Shown piece by piece: positions 50,040 to 60,424 of a stretch of DNA of 64,000 nucleotides. The stretch is taken from assembly GCA_900540785.1 (NCBI GenBank), contig UQHF01000014.1, forward strand, positions 1 to 64,000, in the 5' to 3' direction. Source of the DNA: an uncultured Blautia sp. (GTDB lineage: Bacteria > Bacillota > Clostridia > Lachnospirales > Lachnospiraceae). The notes under the pieces are model-generated. The model was given only the letters and a program-made list of their open reading frames with translations, was not told the origin of the DNA and made no database searches. Position 1 is the first letter of the stretch. Each line of letters starts with the position of its first letter. Made by a program: the position numbers and the translations under genes.

Positions 50040-51662
50040 ATGAGTAAAAAAAATGATAACACACTTGTAAAAAACGCATCGTTCCTTATGATGGCGGCGC
50101 TGATTTCCAAGATCATCGGAATGCTTTACAAAAGCCCCCTTTCCGCTACGCTTGGAAGTCAGAGCTTTGCGCTTTTCCAGTATGCCCAGAATGCGTATTT
50201 CATTCTTCTTATGATCGCGTCATTCAGCATTCCCCAGGCGGTATCGAAAATCATGGCGGAAAAGATTGCGTTTAAGAGGTACAGAGATGCCCAGAAGGTA
50301 TTTTACTGTGCCCTTCTTTATGCCGTGATCGCAGGCGGTATTGTAGCTCTTTTCTGCCTTTTCGGAGCTTCCATTATGGTTCCGGATAAAATGGCGGGGG
50401 CAAGGCTTGCCCTTCAGATGCTTGCACCGACGATCTTCCTTTCCGGGATACTTGGGGTATTCCGCGGATATTTTCAGGCATACAGAAACATGATGCCGAC
50501 TTCCCTATCCCAGATCATAGAGCAGATATTTGTGGCTGTCTTTGCCCTTCTCATGTCTTCTCTTATGATTTCTTCCCACAGCGGAAAAGGCGAGGAAGTG
50601 ATACAGAGCTGGGGAGCGGCGGGAGCCACAATGGGAACGGGAGCCGGAGTTCTGGCAGCGCTTCTTTTTATGGTTTTTGTGTACGGCATTAACAGAAAGA
50701 CTATTCGAAGAAAGATAAGAAGGGATCGGGTATCTGTAAATGAAAGCACCTCCCAGGTGATGAAAACCATTATCCTGATCGTAATGCCGATTATTTTCAG
50801 CGCATTTATCTATAATGTAAACGGATATATCAATAGCTATATGTACACGGACATTCTGGGGAAAAGGGGAATGGATGAGACGGTACTTCAGACGCTTTAT
50901 GCAGAGTACGGATACTTTATGACACTTATCAATATTCCCCTGACCCTTGCAAGTACAGCGCCGACTTCCATGATACCGGAGGTTTCCGCTCATTATGCAA
51001 TGCGCGACAGAAAAGGTGCAAATGAAAAAATTGACAGGGCAACCTGGATCAGTATGATCATTTCCATTCCTGCAGCAGTGGGGCTCGCTGTTCTTTCCGG
51101 TCCTGTTACAAGGCTGATATTCGGAGAGACAAACGGAGTGGCAGCGCAGCTTCTTATCATTGGAGGAATCACAATTATCTTAAACGGAAACTCCAATATT
51201 TCAAACGGCGTTTTACAGGGGATCGGAAAGCCAAATATTCCTATGATCCATGCGGCGATCGCTCTCGGAGCGGACGTGATCGTTATGGCTCTTCTCCTGC
51301 TTCTGACAGACCTTGGAGTATATGCGATTGTGCTTTCTATGGTAGTCTATGCAGTTGTGATGTGTCTCTTGAATGAGAGGGCAATGAAGAAATATATGAA
51401 GCACAAAAATCCCTGGAAAAAGGCGTATTTGTATCCGCTGATCGCGTCTATTCCGATGGGGCTTGTGGCAGGAGGAGTGTACTATGGACTTTACTTCCTT
51501 GTTCCGTCAAACCTTTTCTGCCTCTGCATATCTGTCGTTCTGGCAGTGATCGTATATTTTGTAGTATATCTTCTTGTAAGCAAGCCTTCAAAAGAAGAAT
51601 TGACCATGCTTCCGGGAGGAAGGATCCTTTACCGTGTGGCAGGAAAACTGAATCTGATATAA
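50040..51662 (+). CDS. SpoVB/MurJ-like lipid flippase (MVF family)
   Basis: The 540-residue protein has about fourteen transmembrane helices. It begins NASFLMMAALISKIIGMLYK, the N-terminus typical of the putative polysaccharide biosynthesis/SpoVB group of the MOP superfamily, and contains STAPTSMIPEVSAHYAMRDR in the centre. Members flip lipid-linked cell-wall precursors; SpoVB acts in spore cortex synthesis. It starts 18 bp after ung with AAGAGGAAACGG upstream and is probably co-transcribed with it. Confidence 0.85.
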   Translation: MSKKNDNTLVKNASFLMMAALISKIIGMLYKSPLSATLGSQSFALFQYAQNAYFILLMIASFSIPQAVSKIMAEKIAFKRYRDAQKVFYCALLYAVIAGGIVALFCLFGASIMVPDKMAGARLALQMLAPTIFLSGILGVFRGYFQAYRNMMPTSLSQIIEQIFVAVFALLMSSLMISSHSGKGEEVIQSWGAAGATMGTGAGVLAALLFMVFVYGINRKTIRRKIRRDRVSVNESTSQVMKTIILIVMPIIFSAFIYNVNGYINSYMYTDILGKRGMDETVLQTLYAEYGYFMTLINIPLTLASTAPTSMIPEVSAHYAMRDRKGANEKIDRATWISMIISIPAAVGLAVLSGPVTRLIFGETNGVAAQLLIIGGITIILNGNSNISNGVLQGIGKPNIPMIHAAIALGADVIVMALLLLLTDLGVYAIVLSMVVYAVVMCLLNERAMKKYMKHKNPWKKAYLYPLIASIPMGLVAGGVYYGLYFLVPSNLFCLCISVVLAVIVYFVVYLLVSKPSKEELTMLPGGRILYRVAGKLNLI

Positions 51663-51716
51663 ATATGAAGATGCCTGACGAATTGTTTTGCACTTCTGGC
51701 ATCTATAACTAAAAAC

Positions 51717-51760
51717 ACAGTCTGAGAAGCAATGAATTGCTTACAGACTGTATTTTTTTG
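51717..51760. terminator. Terminator between flippase and LacI genes
   Basis: ACAGTCTG (51717-51724) pairs with CAGACTGT (51744-51751), with an inner AGCAAT/ATTGCT, followed by ATTTTTTT. It stops plus-strand transcription and probably also the convergent regulator. Confidence 0.8.
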
Positions 51761-51795
51761 CTGCGATTTTAAATCTGTTTTCATGAAAAACTGTT

Positions 51796-52794
51796 TTAAG
51801 AATTTTTGCATTCCCCTGTAGAGCCTCTCTCGATAAGCTGGGCATGAAGAAGAATGGTTCCGATAGAAACGTTGTTTAAAAGGCTGTTTATGGCGTAATA
51901 CCCGCATTTTCCAAGTTCAGTTCTGTCCTGGCGGATCGTAGTAAGCGGCGGGGAAGTATAGGCGCACATGGGAAGATCATCAAAGCCTATGATACTTAAA
52001 TCCCTGGGAATGTGGTATCCAAGCTGCTGGCACTGGATCATGGCTGCGTTGGCAATGAGATCGTGGCTGCAGATCACAGCAGTCATTCCCATTTTTAAAA
52101 GTCTGGATAAATGTTTTTCCACACACTGGGTAATATAATAAGAAGCGCCCGCCCAGTCAGCTTCCGCGCGCAGACCGTTCTGCTTCATGGCGTGAAAAAA
52201 TGCTTTGTGACGCACCTGCATAATATGAGAGCCGAGCGCGCTGCTTAAATAGCCGATTTTTTTATGCCCTTGTTTTTTTAAGCAGGAGACGGCAAGTTCC
52301 ATTCCCTCGTTGTTGTCAATTCCGATAGAAGAAATAAAAGGATTGGCGGGAATGTAATTATCGAACAGAACAGCGGGGGTATGGCTTGTCTCAAAATCCT
52401 TCATCCACGGGTCGGTTAAGGAAAAACCGAGAACAAGAGCTCCCACATAATCATTTTGAAGCATAAAAACATCGTAAGGCGTTTTTTTCTGGAATGGAAC
52501 AGTCATGGAAACTACTTCCACTGCAAAGCCGGCAGGCTCTGCCATCTGGCGAAAACCAATGATAAAGTCATATCCAAACTGGTGTGGTTCTTCATATTCC
52601 ATATTTTCTATGAGGACGCAGAGCTTTGGTGCAGTGCCTTTCTGTCTGCGGAGTTTTGTGTATCCCATTTCGACTGCAGTGTCGAGAATTGTTTTTCGTA
52701 ATGTTTCGCTGATGTCGGGAGCGTTATTGATCGCTTTTGAGACAGTTCCTTTTGAAACTCCGAGTTTATCAGCAATATCCTGTATTGTTGCCAT
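51796..52794 (-). CDS. LacI-family regulator of the maltodextrin genes
   Basis: The 332-residue protein has an N-terminal LacI HTH (TIQDIADKLGVSKGTVSKAI) and a periplasmic-binding-like effector domain (GALVLGFSLTDPWMKDFETS, LSIIGFDDLPMCAYTSPPLT). It is divergent from the maltodextrin ABC importer operon (260 bp between starts) and is the likely local repressor, released by a maltodextrin (inference from context). ATG 52794 with AAAGGC upstream. Confidence 0.9.
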   Translation of the reverse strand: MATIQDIADKLGVSKGTVSKAINNAPDISETLRKTILDTAVEMGYTKLRRQKGTAPKLCVLIENMEYEEPHQFGYDFIIGFRQMAEPAGFAVEVVSMTVPFQKKTPYDVFMLQNDYVGALVLGFSLTDPWMKDFETSHTPAVLFDNYIPANPFISSIGIDNNEGMELAVSCLKKQGHKKIGYLSSALGSHIMQVRHKAFFHAMKQNGLRAEADWAGASYYITQCVEKHLSRLLKMGMTAVICSHDLIANAAMIQCQQLGYHIPRDLSIIGFDDLPMCAYTSPPLTTIRQDRTELGKCGYYAINSLLNNVSIGTILLHAQLIERGSTGECKNS

Positions 52795-52878
52795 AATGAT
52801 TGCCTTTCTTTCTCTGTAAAAAAATCAAGATAAATTTTATTTATTATAGCAAATCCAATCAAAAAAATCAATTCTTTT

Positions 52879-52897
52879 CAATCGATTAGTTTCGAAA
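52879..52897. promoter_or_regulatory. Candidate LacI-type operators in the divergent mal region
   Basis: Two CG-centred palindromes lie side by side, AATCGATT (52880-52887) and TTTCGAAA (52890-52897), between the regulator start and the importer promoter. LacI-family operators are CG-centred; the extended arms here are imperfect, so this is a weak call. Confidence 0.4.
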
Positions 52898-52983
52898 AAC
52901 AAGAAAAATGAAAGTGAATATGTAAAAAGTGCACAAAAAGAATACATAAAAACTGTAGAAAACGGAGAAAGTAATCTGAGATA

Positions 52984-53012
52984 TTGACGTTTTTTTGAAA
53001 GTGCGGTATATT
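52984..53012 (+). promoter_or_regulatory. Promoter of the maltodextrin operon
   Basis: TTGACG (52984-52989), 17-bp spacer, TATATT (53007-53012). The start region contains a direct repeat ACGAAACA (53020-53027 and 53030-53037) just before the ribosome site, which could be a further regulatory element. Confidence 0.65.
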
Positions 53013-53053
53013 ACAGATAACGAAACAAAACGAAACAAATAGGAGGAAGAAAG

Positions 53054-54280
53054 ATGAGAAAGCGTGCAGCGGCATTGTGTATGACGGCGGTGCTTGCAGT
53101 GACAGGGCTTGCAGGCTGCGGCGGAGAGACGGATGGAGATAAGGAAAGCGTCCGTCTGATGGTATGGTCCCCGTCGGAAGACCAGTCGAAGGAAAGCGGA
53201 GAATGGCTTCAGAATATGTGTGAGGATTTTGCAGGGCTTCACCCGGAATGGGATATTACTTTTGTATATGGAGTGGCAGATGAGGCAACGGCTGCCACAC
53301 AGGTGGCGCAGGACCCGGAGGCAAGTGCAGACGTATTTATGTATGCAAACGATACGCTGACAACAATGACAGATGCAAATGCACTTGCAAAGTTCGGTGG
53401 AAAATACAGAGAAGAAATTGAAGACACAAACTCGGAAGAGGTTCTGGCATCTCTTGTGAAAGAGGATAATCTGTACGGTGTGCCATTTACAACGAATACC
53501 TGGTTTATGTATTATGATAAGAGCGTTTTTTCAGAGGAGGATATTAAAAATCTGGATACGATGCTGGAAAAGGGAACGGTTGCGTTTCCATTTACAAACT
53601 CCTGGTATCTCCCGGCGTTTTATATTGGAAATGGCTGTACGCTTTTCGGAGATGGAACACAGGAAGACAAGGGTGTAGATTTTGGAGGAGAAAATGCAGT
53701 GGAGGTTACAGAATATCTTGTTGACCTTGCAGCGAATCCGAACTTCAAAATAGATGCGGACGGTTCCGGGCTTGCAGGTCTTCGTGACGGAAGTATTTCT
53801 GCCATTTTCTCAGGCTCATGGGACGCAAACGCAGTAAGGGAAGCTTTAGGGGAGAATATGGGCGTGGCTGCTCTTCCAATGTATACTTTAAAAGGAGAAG
53901 AAAAACAGATGATGTCCTATGCAGGTTCAAAGGCAATCGGTGTGAATCCTTACAGCAAAAATATGGTGCCTGCTGTGGAGCTTGCCGTATATCTCGGTTC
54001 TGCAGAAGCGCAGCTTTCCCATTATAATCTAAGAAATGTGATTCCATGCAATACAGAGCTTTTAAAAGATACGGAGGTTTCAGAAGACCCGCTGATTATG
54101 GCGCAAAACAATACCTTTAATTATACATCTATTCTGCAGCCTTTTGTGGCGAAAATGAACAACTGTTGGGTTCCGGTGGAAAATATGGGTAAGGGAATCC
54201 GAAATAAGAGTGTGACACATGAAAATGCAAAAGAGCAGACAGAAGCGATGAATGAAGCAATGAACAGTGATGGAATCTGA
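53054..54280 (+). CDS. malE: Maltodextrin ABC transporter binding lipoprotein
   Basis: The 408-residue protein is a lipoprotein (VLAVTGLAGCGG, lipid-anchored Cys at residue 22) with the family-1 binding-protein fold (VPFTTNTWFMYYDKSVFSEE, GSISAIFSGSWDANAVREAL). It heads an operon containing two permeases and four alpha-glucan enzymes, so maltodextrin is the expected ligand. AGGAGG precedes ATG 53054. Confidence 0.85.
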   Translation: MRKRAAALCMTAVLAVTGLAGCGGETDGDKESVRLMVWSPSEDQSKESGEWLQNMCEDFAGLHPEWDITFVYGVADEATAATQVAQDPEASADVFMYANDTLTTMTDANALAKFGGKYREEIEDTNSEEVLASLVKEDNLYGVPFTTNTWFMYYDKSVFSEEDIKNLDTMLEKGTVAFPFTNSWYLPAFYIGNGCTLFGDGTQEDKGVDFGGENAVEVTEYLVDLAANPNFKIDADGSGLAGLRDGSISAIFSGSWDANAVREALGENMGVAALPMYTLKGEEKQMMSYAGSKAIGVNPYSKNMVPAVELAVYLGSAEAQLSHYNLRNVIPCNTELLKDTEVSEDPLIMAQNNTFNYTSILQPFVAKMNNCWVPVENMGKGIRNKSVTHENAKEQTEAMNEAMNSDGI

Positions 54281-54294
54281 TGAGGTGAAAGAAG

Positions 54295-55641
54295 ATGAAA
54301 GAGAAAGAAACCTGTATTGCCGCCATAAAAAACGGCGGAATTGAGACAAAGCTTTCCATGTTTTTAATGGGCTTTGGAAATATTGTGCATAAGCAGAAAG
54401 TAAAAGGCCTTTTGTTTATGGCTGCAGAAATCGCATATATTGTATTTATGCTTGTAAACGGCATTCATTTTATCAGTATGCTTGGCTCTCTTGGAAGTGT
54501 GCCGCAGAAAGAAGTGTGGGACGAGGCGCAGCAGGTATACCTTTATACGAAGGGAGATCAGTCGGTGCTGATTCTTCTTTACGGCGTGGCAACGGTACTT
54601 TTGTCTCTCCTTATGGTATGGGGATGGAGAGGCGCTTTAAAAAGTGCGTATAAAGCAGAATATCTTGATAAAAAAGGATGCCATGTAAATACTTTTGCGG
54701 AGGATATAAAATCTCTTTTTAATGAGAATCTTCACAGACTTCTTATGACACCGCCTATGATTTTTATTCTTGCGCTTACCATTCTGCCTCTTGTTTTTAT
54801 GATTTGTATGGCATTTACAAATTACAGTAAGATTGGCAATCATTTGATGCTTTTTGACTGGGTAGGTCTTGAAAACTTTAAGGCGCTGTTTGATTCTAAC
54901 AGTATTTTGGGAAGTACCTTCTGGTCAGTTCTTGGATGGACTCTTGTGTGGGCATTTTTTGCAACCTTTACAAACTATATTTTCGGTATGATTCTCTCTC
55001 TTGTAATTAACAGAAAGGAAACACGGGCAAAGGGATTCTGGAGATTCTGTTTCGTTCTTTCCTGTGCAGTACCCATGTTCGTTTCCCTTCTTATTATGAG
55101 AACCATGCTTCAGCCAAATGGTGCAGTGAATGTACTCCTTCGAAACCTAGGTATCATTGCTAAGGACGCAAGCCTTCCATTTTTTACAGACCCTACATGG
55201 GCGCGAGTGACAGTGATTATTATTAATATCTGGGTTGGCGTTCCTTATACCCTTCTTCAGCTTACCGGAGTGCTTCAGAATATCCCGGCAGAGCTTTATG
55301 AAGCTGCAAAAGTGGACGGTGCAAATGCTGTTCAGAGATTCTTTAAAATTACGCTTCCATATATGCTGTATGTGACAACACCGTACCTTATTGTAACTTT
55401 CACAGGAAATGTAAATAACTTTAATATTATTTATCTTTTGTCAGGAGGAGATCCTGTTACAGATTTATCCTCCGCAGCAGGAAAAACAGATTTACTTGTG
55501 ACGTGGCTGTATAAGCTTACCATAGATAAGCAGTATTATAATATTGGTGCTGTTATCGGTATTCTTACCTTTATTATCTTGGCAGCAGGCGCGCTGCTGA
55601 CCTACAGAAACAGTAAATCTTATAAGGAAGGAGAGTTTTAA
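54295..55641 (+). CDS. malF: Maltodextrin ABC permease, MalF type
   Basis: The 448-residue protein has eight hydrophobic helices, with two extra N-terminal ones and a periplasmic loop as in Gram-positive MdxF/MalF. The ABC loop EAAKVDGANAVQRFFKITLP is near residue 340. The C-terminus AGALLTYRNSKSYKEGEF is typical. It starts 14 bp after the binding protein. No ATPase is encoded in the cluster. Confidence 0.88.
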   Translation: MKEKETCIAAIKNGGIETKLSMFLMGFGNIVHKQKVKGLLFMAAEIAYIVFMLVNGIHFISMLGSLGSVPQKEVWDEAQQVYLYTKGDQSVLILLYGVATVLLSLLMVWGWRGALKSAYKAEYLDKKGCHVNTFAEDIKSLFNENLHRLLMTPPMIFILALTILPLVFMICMAFTNYSKIGNHLMLFDWVGLENFKALFDSNSILGSTFWSVLGWTLVWAFFATFTNYIFGMILSLVINRKETRAKGFWRFCFVLSCAVPMFVSLLIMRTMLQPNGAVNVLLRNLGIIAKDASLPFFTDPTWARVTVIIINIWVGVPYTLLQLTGVLQNIPAELYEAAKVDGANAVQRFFKITLPYMLYVTTPYLIVTFTGNVNNFNIIYLLSGGDPVTDLSSAAGKTDLLVTWLYKLTIDKQYYNIGAVIGILTFIILAAGALLTYRNSKSYKEGEF

Positions 55642-55643
55642 AC

Positions 55644-56507
55644 ATGGGAATCAAATCGGCAAAAAAGAAACGTTTTATCACAAATACAGCAGTTCATATT
55701 TCCCTTGGCATTTTAGCGGCTGTATGGGTGTTCCCCATTTTATGGGTCATCCTTACAAGCTTCCGTGCAGAAAAAGGTTCTTATGTGTCTACCTTTTTTC
55801 CTCAGGGATACACACTCGATAACTATATCCGGCTTTTTACAGATACTTCTATTTTAAACTTCCCGAAGATGTTTGCGAATACGCTGATTATTGCAGTTTG
55901 TTCCTGTGTTCTGGCAACCTTTTATACGCTGGCTGTATCCTACTGTCTGTCAAGACTGAAATTCCGTCTTCGGAAACCTTATATGAATATGGCAATGATT
56001 TTGGGATTGTTTCCAAGCTTTATGTCCATAATTGCTGTTTACTTTATTTTAAAGGCTTTAGGTCTTACAGAGGGGAATCTGATTCGTGTTGCTTTGATTT
56101 TATGTTATTCGGGAGGGGCTGGTCTTGGATTTCAGATTGCCAAAGGCTTCTTTGATACCATTCCTGTTGCTGTGGACGAAGCGGCAATTCTGGACGGCTG
56201 TACAAGATGGCAGATTTTTACAAAAATTACGCTGTCGTTAAGTAAACCGATTATTGTATATACAGTACTGACTGCATTTATGGCGCCTTGGCTTGATTTT
56301 ATTTTTGCAAAGGTTATCTGCCGTGCAAACTCTGATCAGTATACAGTTGCAATCGGTCTTTGGAAGATGCTGGAAAAAGAATATATTGACAGTTGGTATA
56401 CAAGCTTTGCAGCAGGCGCGGTGCTGATTTCCATACCGATTGCTATTCTCTTCCTCTATATGCAGAGATATTACGTGGACGGCGTGTCAGGAGCAGTAAA
56501 AGGCTGA
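55644..56507 (+). CDS. malG: Maltodextrin ABC permease, MalG type
   Basis: The 287-residue six-helix permease has the loop EAAILDGCTRWQIFTKITLS and the C-terminal YYVDGVSGAVKG usual for MalG/MdxG. It begins 2 bp after malF. A 19-bp gap with AAGGAAGGGAG separates it from the pullulanase gene. Confidence 0.88.
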   Translation: MGIKSAKKKRFITNTAVHISLGILAAVWVFPILWVILTSFRAEKGSYVSTFFPQGYTLDNYIRLFTDTSILNFPKMFANTLIIAVCSCVLATFYTLAVSYCLSRLKFRLRKPYMNMAMILGLFPSFMSIIAVYFILKALGLTEGNLIRVALILCYSGGAGLGFQIAKGFFDTIPVAVDEAAILDGCTRWQIFTKITLSLSKPIIVYTVLTAFMAPWLDFIFAKVICRANSDQYTVAIGLWKMLEKEYIDSWYTSFAAGAVLISIPIAILFLYMQRYYVDGVSGAVKG

Positions 56508-56526
56508 TAAAAGGAAGGGAGCAGTT

Positions 56527-58458
56527 ATGTTAAAGAGGCAGGAATTAAAAAGACTGTATAATACTTCAGAATTTAAAGAGAAATATATAGATACAGAAAG
56601 AAAACAGGGGGCTGTATGTACGGAGGAAGGGACTTCCTTTCTCCTTTGGAGTCCTCTTTCTGAAAAAGCAGAGCTTCGTTTTTATAAGGAAGGAGAGGGT
56701 GGAGTCTCATTTTTTCAGATAGAGATGAAAAAAGAAGAAAAGGGAATGTGGTCTTATGAAACAGCAGAAAATCTTCACGGAGTTTACTATGATTTCCGTA
56801 CTATGACAGAGGGTGAGGAAACTGTTTTCGGGGACCCGTATGCAAAAGCCTGCGGGATGAATGGAAAAAGAAGTATGGCTGTAGATTTAAAAGAGACAGA
56901 CCCCGAAGGCTGGATGGAAGACAGACGCCCTGAAAAACAGGAAGAGACAGTAATTTATGAGCTTCATATAAAAGAGTTTTCCTGGGACGAAGCAGGGGGA
57001 TTTTCCAAAGAAAACAGAGGAAAATACCTGGCATTTACAGAAGAACATACAACTCTTAATAAAGATGGGGTCCATCCTACGGGGCTTGATTATCTGAAAA
57101 AACTTGGGATTACCCATGTGCAGATTATGCCGGCTTATGATTATGGTTCTGTAGATGAGAAAAATGAAGAAGAGTTTAACTGGGGATACGATCCGGTAAA
57201 TTATAATGTGCCGGAAGGCTCTTATTCTTCTGACCCGAAACATGGAGAAGTGCGTATCCGTGAATTTAAGGAAATGGTGCAGGCTCTTCATAGAAATGGT
57301 TTCCGGATCATTATGGATGTGGTATATAACCATATGTATGACCTGGATTCTAATTTAAACAAAGCAGTTCCCTGGTATTATTTCCGTACTTACGAAAACG
57401 GGGGAATTTCCAATGGCTCTGCTTGCGGAAACGATATGGCAAGCGAGAGGGAAATGTGCGCTCAGTATATTTTGGATTCTGTTCTTTACTGGGCGGAAGA
57501 ATATCATATAGATGGATTTCGTTTTGACTTGATGGGGCTTCTTGATACAAAACTTATGAACCGTATCAGAAGAGCTCTTGATGAAAAATACGGAAGAGGA
57601 GAGATTCTTCTTTTTGGAGAACCCTGGGCAGCAGATGATACTGCGTCTGAGGGAAAGGTTGTGATGGCTCTTAAAAAGAACGTATCCCAACTTGATAAAT
57701 ATGTGGGGATGTTCTGCGATGATACAAGAGACGCTATCAAAGGCCATGTGTTTGAGGGAGAAATCCCGGGCTTCGTAAACGGGGCTGAAAATATGGAAGA
57801 AAAAATTTTAAACAGCGTAAAAGCGTGGTGCACGAAAGACACAGGAATCAAAGCGCCATCTCAGGTAATTACCTATGTTTCTGCCCATGATAACTGGACG
57901 CTTTGGGATAAGCTGGCAATCACAACGCCGGACGAAGAGCGGAGAATGATGGAAAATAAACTGGCAGCAGCTATTTACATGACCTGTCAGGGACATCTTT
58001 TTATGCTTTCCGGAGAGGAGTTTGCAAGAACTAAGGACGGACATGAAAATACTTATAACAGTCCCATTTCTTTAAATCGTCTGGACTGGAAGAGAGCATA
58101 TAAATATGAAGAACTCAGTACCTTCTATGAAGGGCTGATTGCTCTCAGGAAGCAGCTTCCCGGACTTTGCGATAAGTCGGAGACTGCAGGAAAGAGAATT
58201 TACGGTTACTGGAAGAAACCGGGCGCTGTAGGATTTTTTGTGGAAAATAAAAAAGAAGGAGAACATACTTTGTGGGATACTCTGTATATTATTTATAATG
58301 CCACAGAGGAAGAAGTGGAAACTGCTCTCCCGAAAGGGGAGTGGGAAGTTCTTCTTAATGAAGAAGACAGTTTTTCATGGAAAAAACAGAAAAAAGCAGA
58401 AAAAGCGACAGCTGCGCCATTGAGTGCGCTTGTGCTTGGACGAAGAGGATGCATATGA
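56527..58458 (+). CDS. pulA: Type I pullulanase (GH13_14-like)
   Basis: The 643-residue cytoplasmic enzyme has an N-terminal CBM48-like domain (AVCTEEGTSFLLWSPLSEKA) and the pullulanase signature FNWGYDPVNYNVPEGSYSSD. The GH13 regions are intact: MDVVYNHMYD (I), GFRFDLMGLL with the nucleophile Asp (II), ILLFGEPWAA with the acid/base Glu (III) and YVSAHDNWTLWD (IV). It cleaves alpha-1,6 branches of imported limit dextrins or glycogen. It has no signal peptide. The stop overlaps the next start (ATGA). Confidence 0.92.
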   Translation: MLKRQELKRLYNTSEFKEKYIDTERKQGAVCTEEGTSFLLWSPLSEKAELRFYKEGEGGVSFFQIEMKKEEKGMWSYETAENLHGVYYDFRTMTEGEETVFGDPYAKACGMNGKRSMAVDLKETDPEGWMEDRRPEKQEETVIYELHIKEFSWDEAGGFSKENRGKYLAFTEEHTTLNKDGVHPTGLDYLKKLGITHVQIMPAYDYGSVDEKNEEEFNWGYDPVNYNVPEGSYSSDPKHGEVRIREFKEMVQALHRNGFRIIMDVVYNHMYDLDSNLNKAVPWYYFRTYENGGISNGSACGNDMASEREMCAQYILDSVLYWAEEYHIDGFRFDLMGLLDTKLMNRIRRALDEKYGRGEILLFGEPWAADDTASEGKVVMALKKNVSQLDKYVGMFCDDTRDAIKGHVFEGEIPGFVNGAENMEEKILNSVKAWCTKDTGIKAPSQVITYVSAHDNWTLWDKLAITTPDEERRMMENKLAAAIYMTCQGHLFMLSGEEFARTKDGHENTYNSPISLNRLDWKRAYKYEELSTFYEGLIALRKQLPGLCDKSETAGKRIYGYWKKPGAVGFFVENKKEGEHTLWDTLYIIYNATEEEVETALPKGEWEVLLNEEDSFSWKKQKKAEKATAAPLSALVLGRRGCI

Positions 58459-60419
58459 GATGGATTTACGGAAAACAGGACTGGAATACATTAAAACGCG
58501 GTCTTGAAAACAATTATCTTTTAACAAACGGTCTTGGAGGATTTTCTGCGCTTACTGTGACAGGGGCAGCATCAAGAAATGACCACAGTGTTTTTATGGC
58601 GTGTATGAAAGCGCCGAATCACCGTTACAATATGGTGCACCGTTTTTTTGAGCGTCTGTTTCTTGGAGATGAGGAAAAAATTCTTTCCACCCAGGAATTT
58701 GCAGACGGGCATATAGAGGACGGGTATCGTTATCTTTCTTCTTTTATATATGAGGACACACCTCTCTGGCGTTATCATGTAAATGGGGTATCCATTTCAA
58801 AAGAAATTGCCATGAAGTATGGAGAAAATACAGTGGCAATTTGTTATACCATAGAAAACAGAGGGAAATGTAAGGTTTCATTTGAAGTGACTCCGTTTTT
58901 CCAGTTTGCAAAAAAGGGAGAGGATATGAAGCCGTCCCAGACCTTAGTGAAAAAAGGAAATCAGATTTTATCTGATGGAATGGCCCTTTTCTTTGAGACA
59001 AACGGAAAGGTAACGGATACAGAGGAAAAAGAAGAAGTTTACTTTTATTCCTATGACGTATGCGACGGAAGAAGGGAGACAGGACATGGAAAGGCAAATC
59101 ATGTGATTTCTGTTTCTGCACAGCCGGGAGAAAAAGTAAAATTAAAACTTGTGTACTCTATGGAACAAAAATATCTGACAGAAGAGAAATGGCAGGATGC
59201 GGAAGAAATCATAAAAGAATATAAAGAGCGGAGACAGGCTCTTGTAAAAACAGCAGGTCTTTCCATGACGATGGCGCAGGAGCTTGTGAAAAGTGCAGAC
59301 CAGTTTGTTTCCAGAAGAGAGTCCACAAACGGAAGTACTATTCTTGCAGGCTATCCGTTTTTTGAGGACTGGGGAAGAGATACCATGATTGCCCTTCCGG
59401 GTATCTGCATTTCTACAGGACAATATGATACGGCGAAGGAAATTTTAAGGACTTTCGCCTTAAATGAAAACAAAGGTCTGATGCCGAATCTTTTTCCGGA
59501 AGGTGGAAACGAGCCTCTTTATAATACAGTAGACGCAGCTCTTCTTTTTATTAACTGCATATATCTTTACTATGAAAAAACAGAAGATCTTGAGTTTGTA
59601 AAAGAAATGTATCCTGTTATGGAGCGTATTGTAAAAGGATATAAAGAGGGAACAGATTTCGGAATCCATATGGATACAGACGGATTGATTCAGGCAGGAG
59701 AAGGACTCTGGCAGGTAACATGGATGGATGTGCGCGTGGGAGAAATCCTTCCCACACCGAGACATGGAAAGCCGGTAGAAATCAATGCCTACTGGTATAA
59801 TGCTCTTTGTATTATGGAAAAATTTGCCCGTATTTTAAATAGGGAATGGCAGGAAACCGGATTAAAGGAACAGGTAAAAAAATCTTTTCTTCAGAAATTT
59901 TGGATGGAGAAGAGAGACTGCTTAAAAGACCTGGTATCCGGCACAGCGGCAGACGAACAGGTTCGCTGCAATCAGATATGGGCAGTTTCTATGCCGTTTA
60001 CCATGCTTACAAAGGAACAGGAAAAAGCAGTTGTAGAGACTGTGTTTGAGACGCTTTATACCCCTTACGGTCTTAGAACTCTGGAAATGTCAGATAAAGA
60101 GTTTAAACCTGTCTATCAGGGAAAAATGGAAGAAAGAGATATGGCGTATCATCAGGGGACGGTGTGGACTTTCCCTCTGGGTGCATATTATCTTGCATAT
60201 CTTAAGGTAAAGGATTACAATAAAGAAGCGAAGGAAACTGTAAAGGAACAGCTTGAAGTTATGGAAAGCGCCATGAGAGAAGGCTGTGTCGGACAGCTTC
60301 CGGAGATTTACGACGGAGAAAATCCTACAAGGTCAAAGGGGTGCTTTGCCCAGGCATGGAGTGTGGGAGAAATCTTAAGAGTATATGAAGCCGTTGAAAA
60401 ATGCGGAGATAAGGAGTAA
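58455..60419 (+). CDS. Glycogen debranching enzyme (amylo-alpha-1,6-glucosidase type)
   Basis: The 654-residue protein has an N-terminal domain (ENNYLLTNGLGGFSALTVTG) and a C-terminal (alpha/alpha)6 barrel with STILAGYPFFEDWGRDTMIA and YWYNALCIMEKFAR ... HQGTVWTFPLGAYYLAYL, the GDE_C/GH133-like pattern of bacterial and archaeal debranching enzymes. ATG 58455 overlaps the pulA stop by 4 bp; a longer upstream frame lies inside pulA and is not used. Two debranching enzymes of different families therefore sit in tandem. Confidence 0.88.
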   Translation: MRWIYGKQDWNTLKRGLENNYLLTNGLGGFSALTVTGAASRNDHSVFMACMKAPNHRYNMVHRFFERLFLGDEEKILSTQEFADGHIEDGYRYLSSFIYEDTPLWRYHVNGVSISKEIAMKYGENTVAICYTIENRGKCKVSFEVTPFFQFAKKGEDMKPSQTLVKKGNQILSDGMALFFETNGKVTDTEEKEEVYFYSYDVCDGRRETGHGKANHVISVSAQPGEKVKLKLVYSMEQKYLTEEKWQDAEEIIKEYKERRQALVKTAGLSMTMAQELVKSADQFVSRRESTNGSTILAGYPFFEDWGRDTMIALPGICISTGQYDTAKEILRTFALNENKGLMPNLFPEGGNEPLYNTVDAALLFINCIYLYYEKTEDLEFVKEMYPVMERIVKGYKEGTDFGIHMDTDGLIQAGEGLWQVTWMDVRVGEILPTPRHGKPVEINAYWYNALCIMEKFARILNREWQETGLKEQVKKSFLQKFWMEKRDCLKDLVSGTAADEQVRCNQIWAVSMPFTMLTKEQEKAVVETVFETLYTPYGLRTLEMSDKEFKPVYQGKMEERDMAYHQGTVWTFPLGAYYLAYLKVKDYNKEAKETVKEQLEVMESAMREGCVGQLPEIYDGENPTRSKGCFAQAWSVGEILRVYEAVEKCGDKE

Positions 60420-60424
60420 GGAAT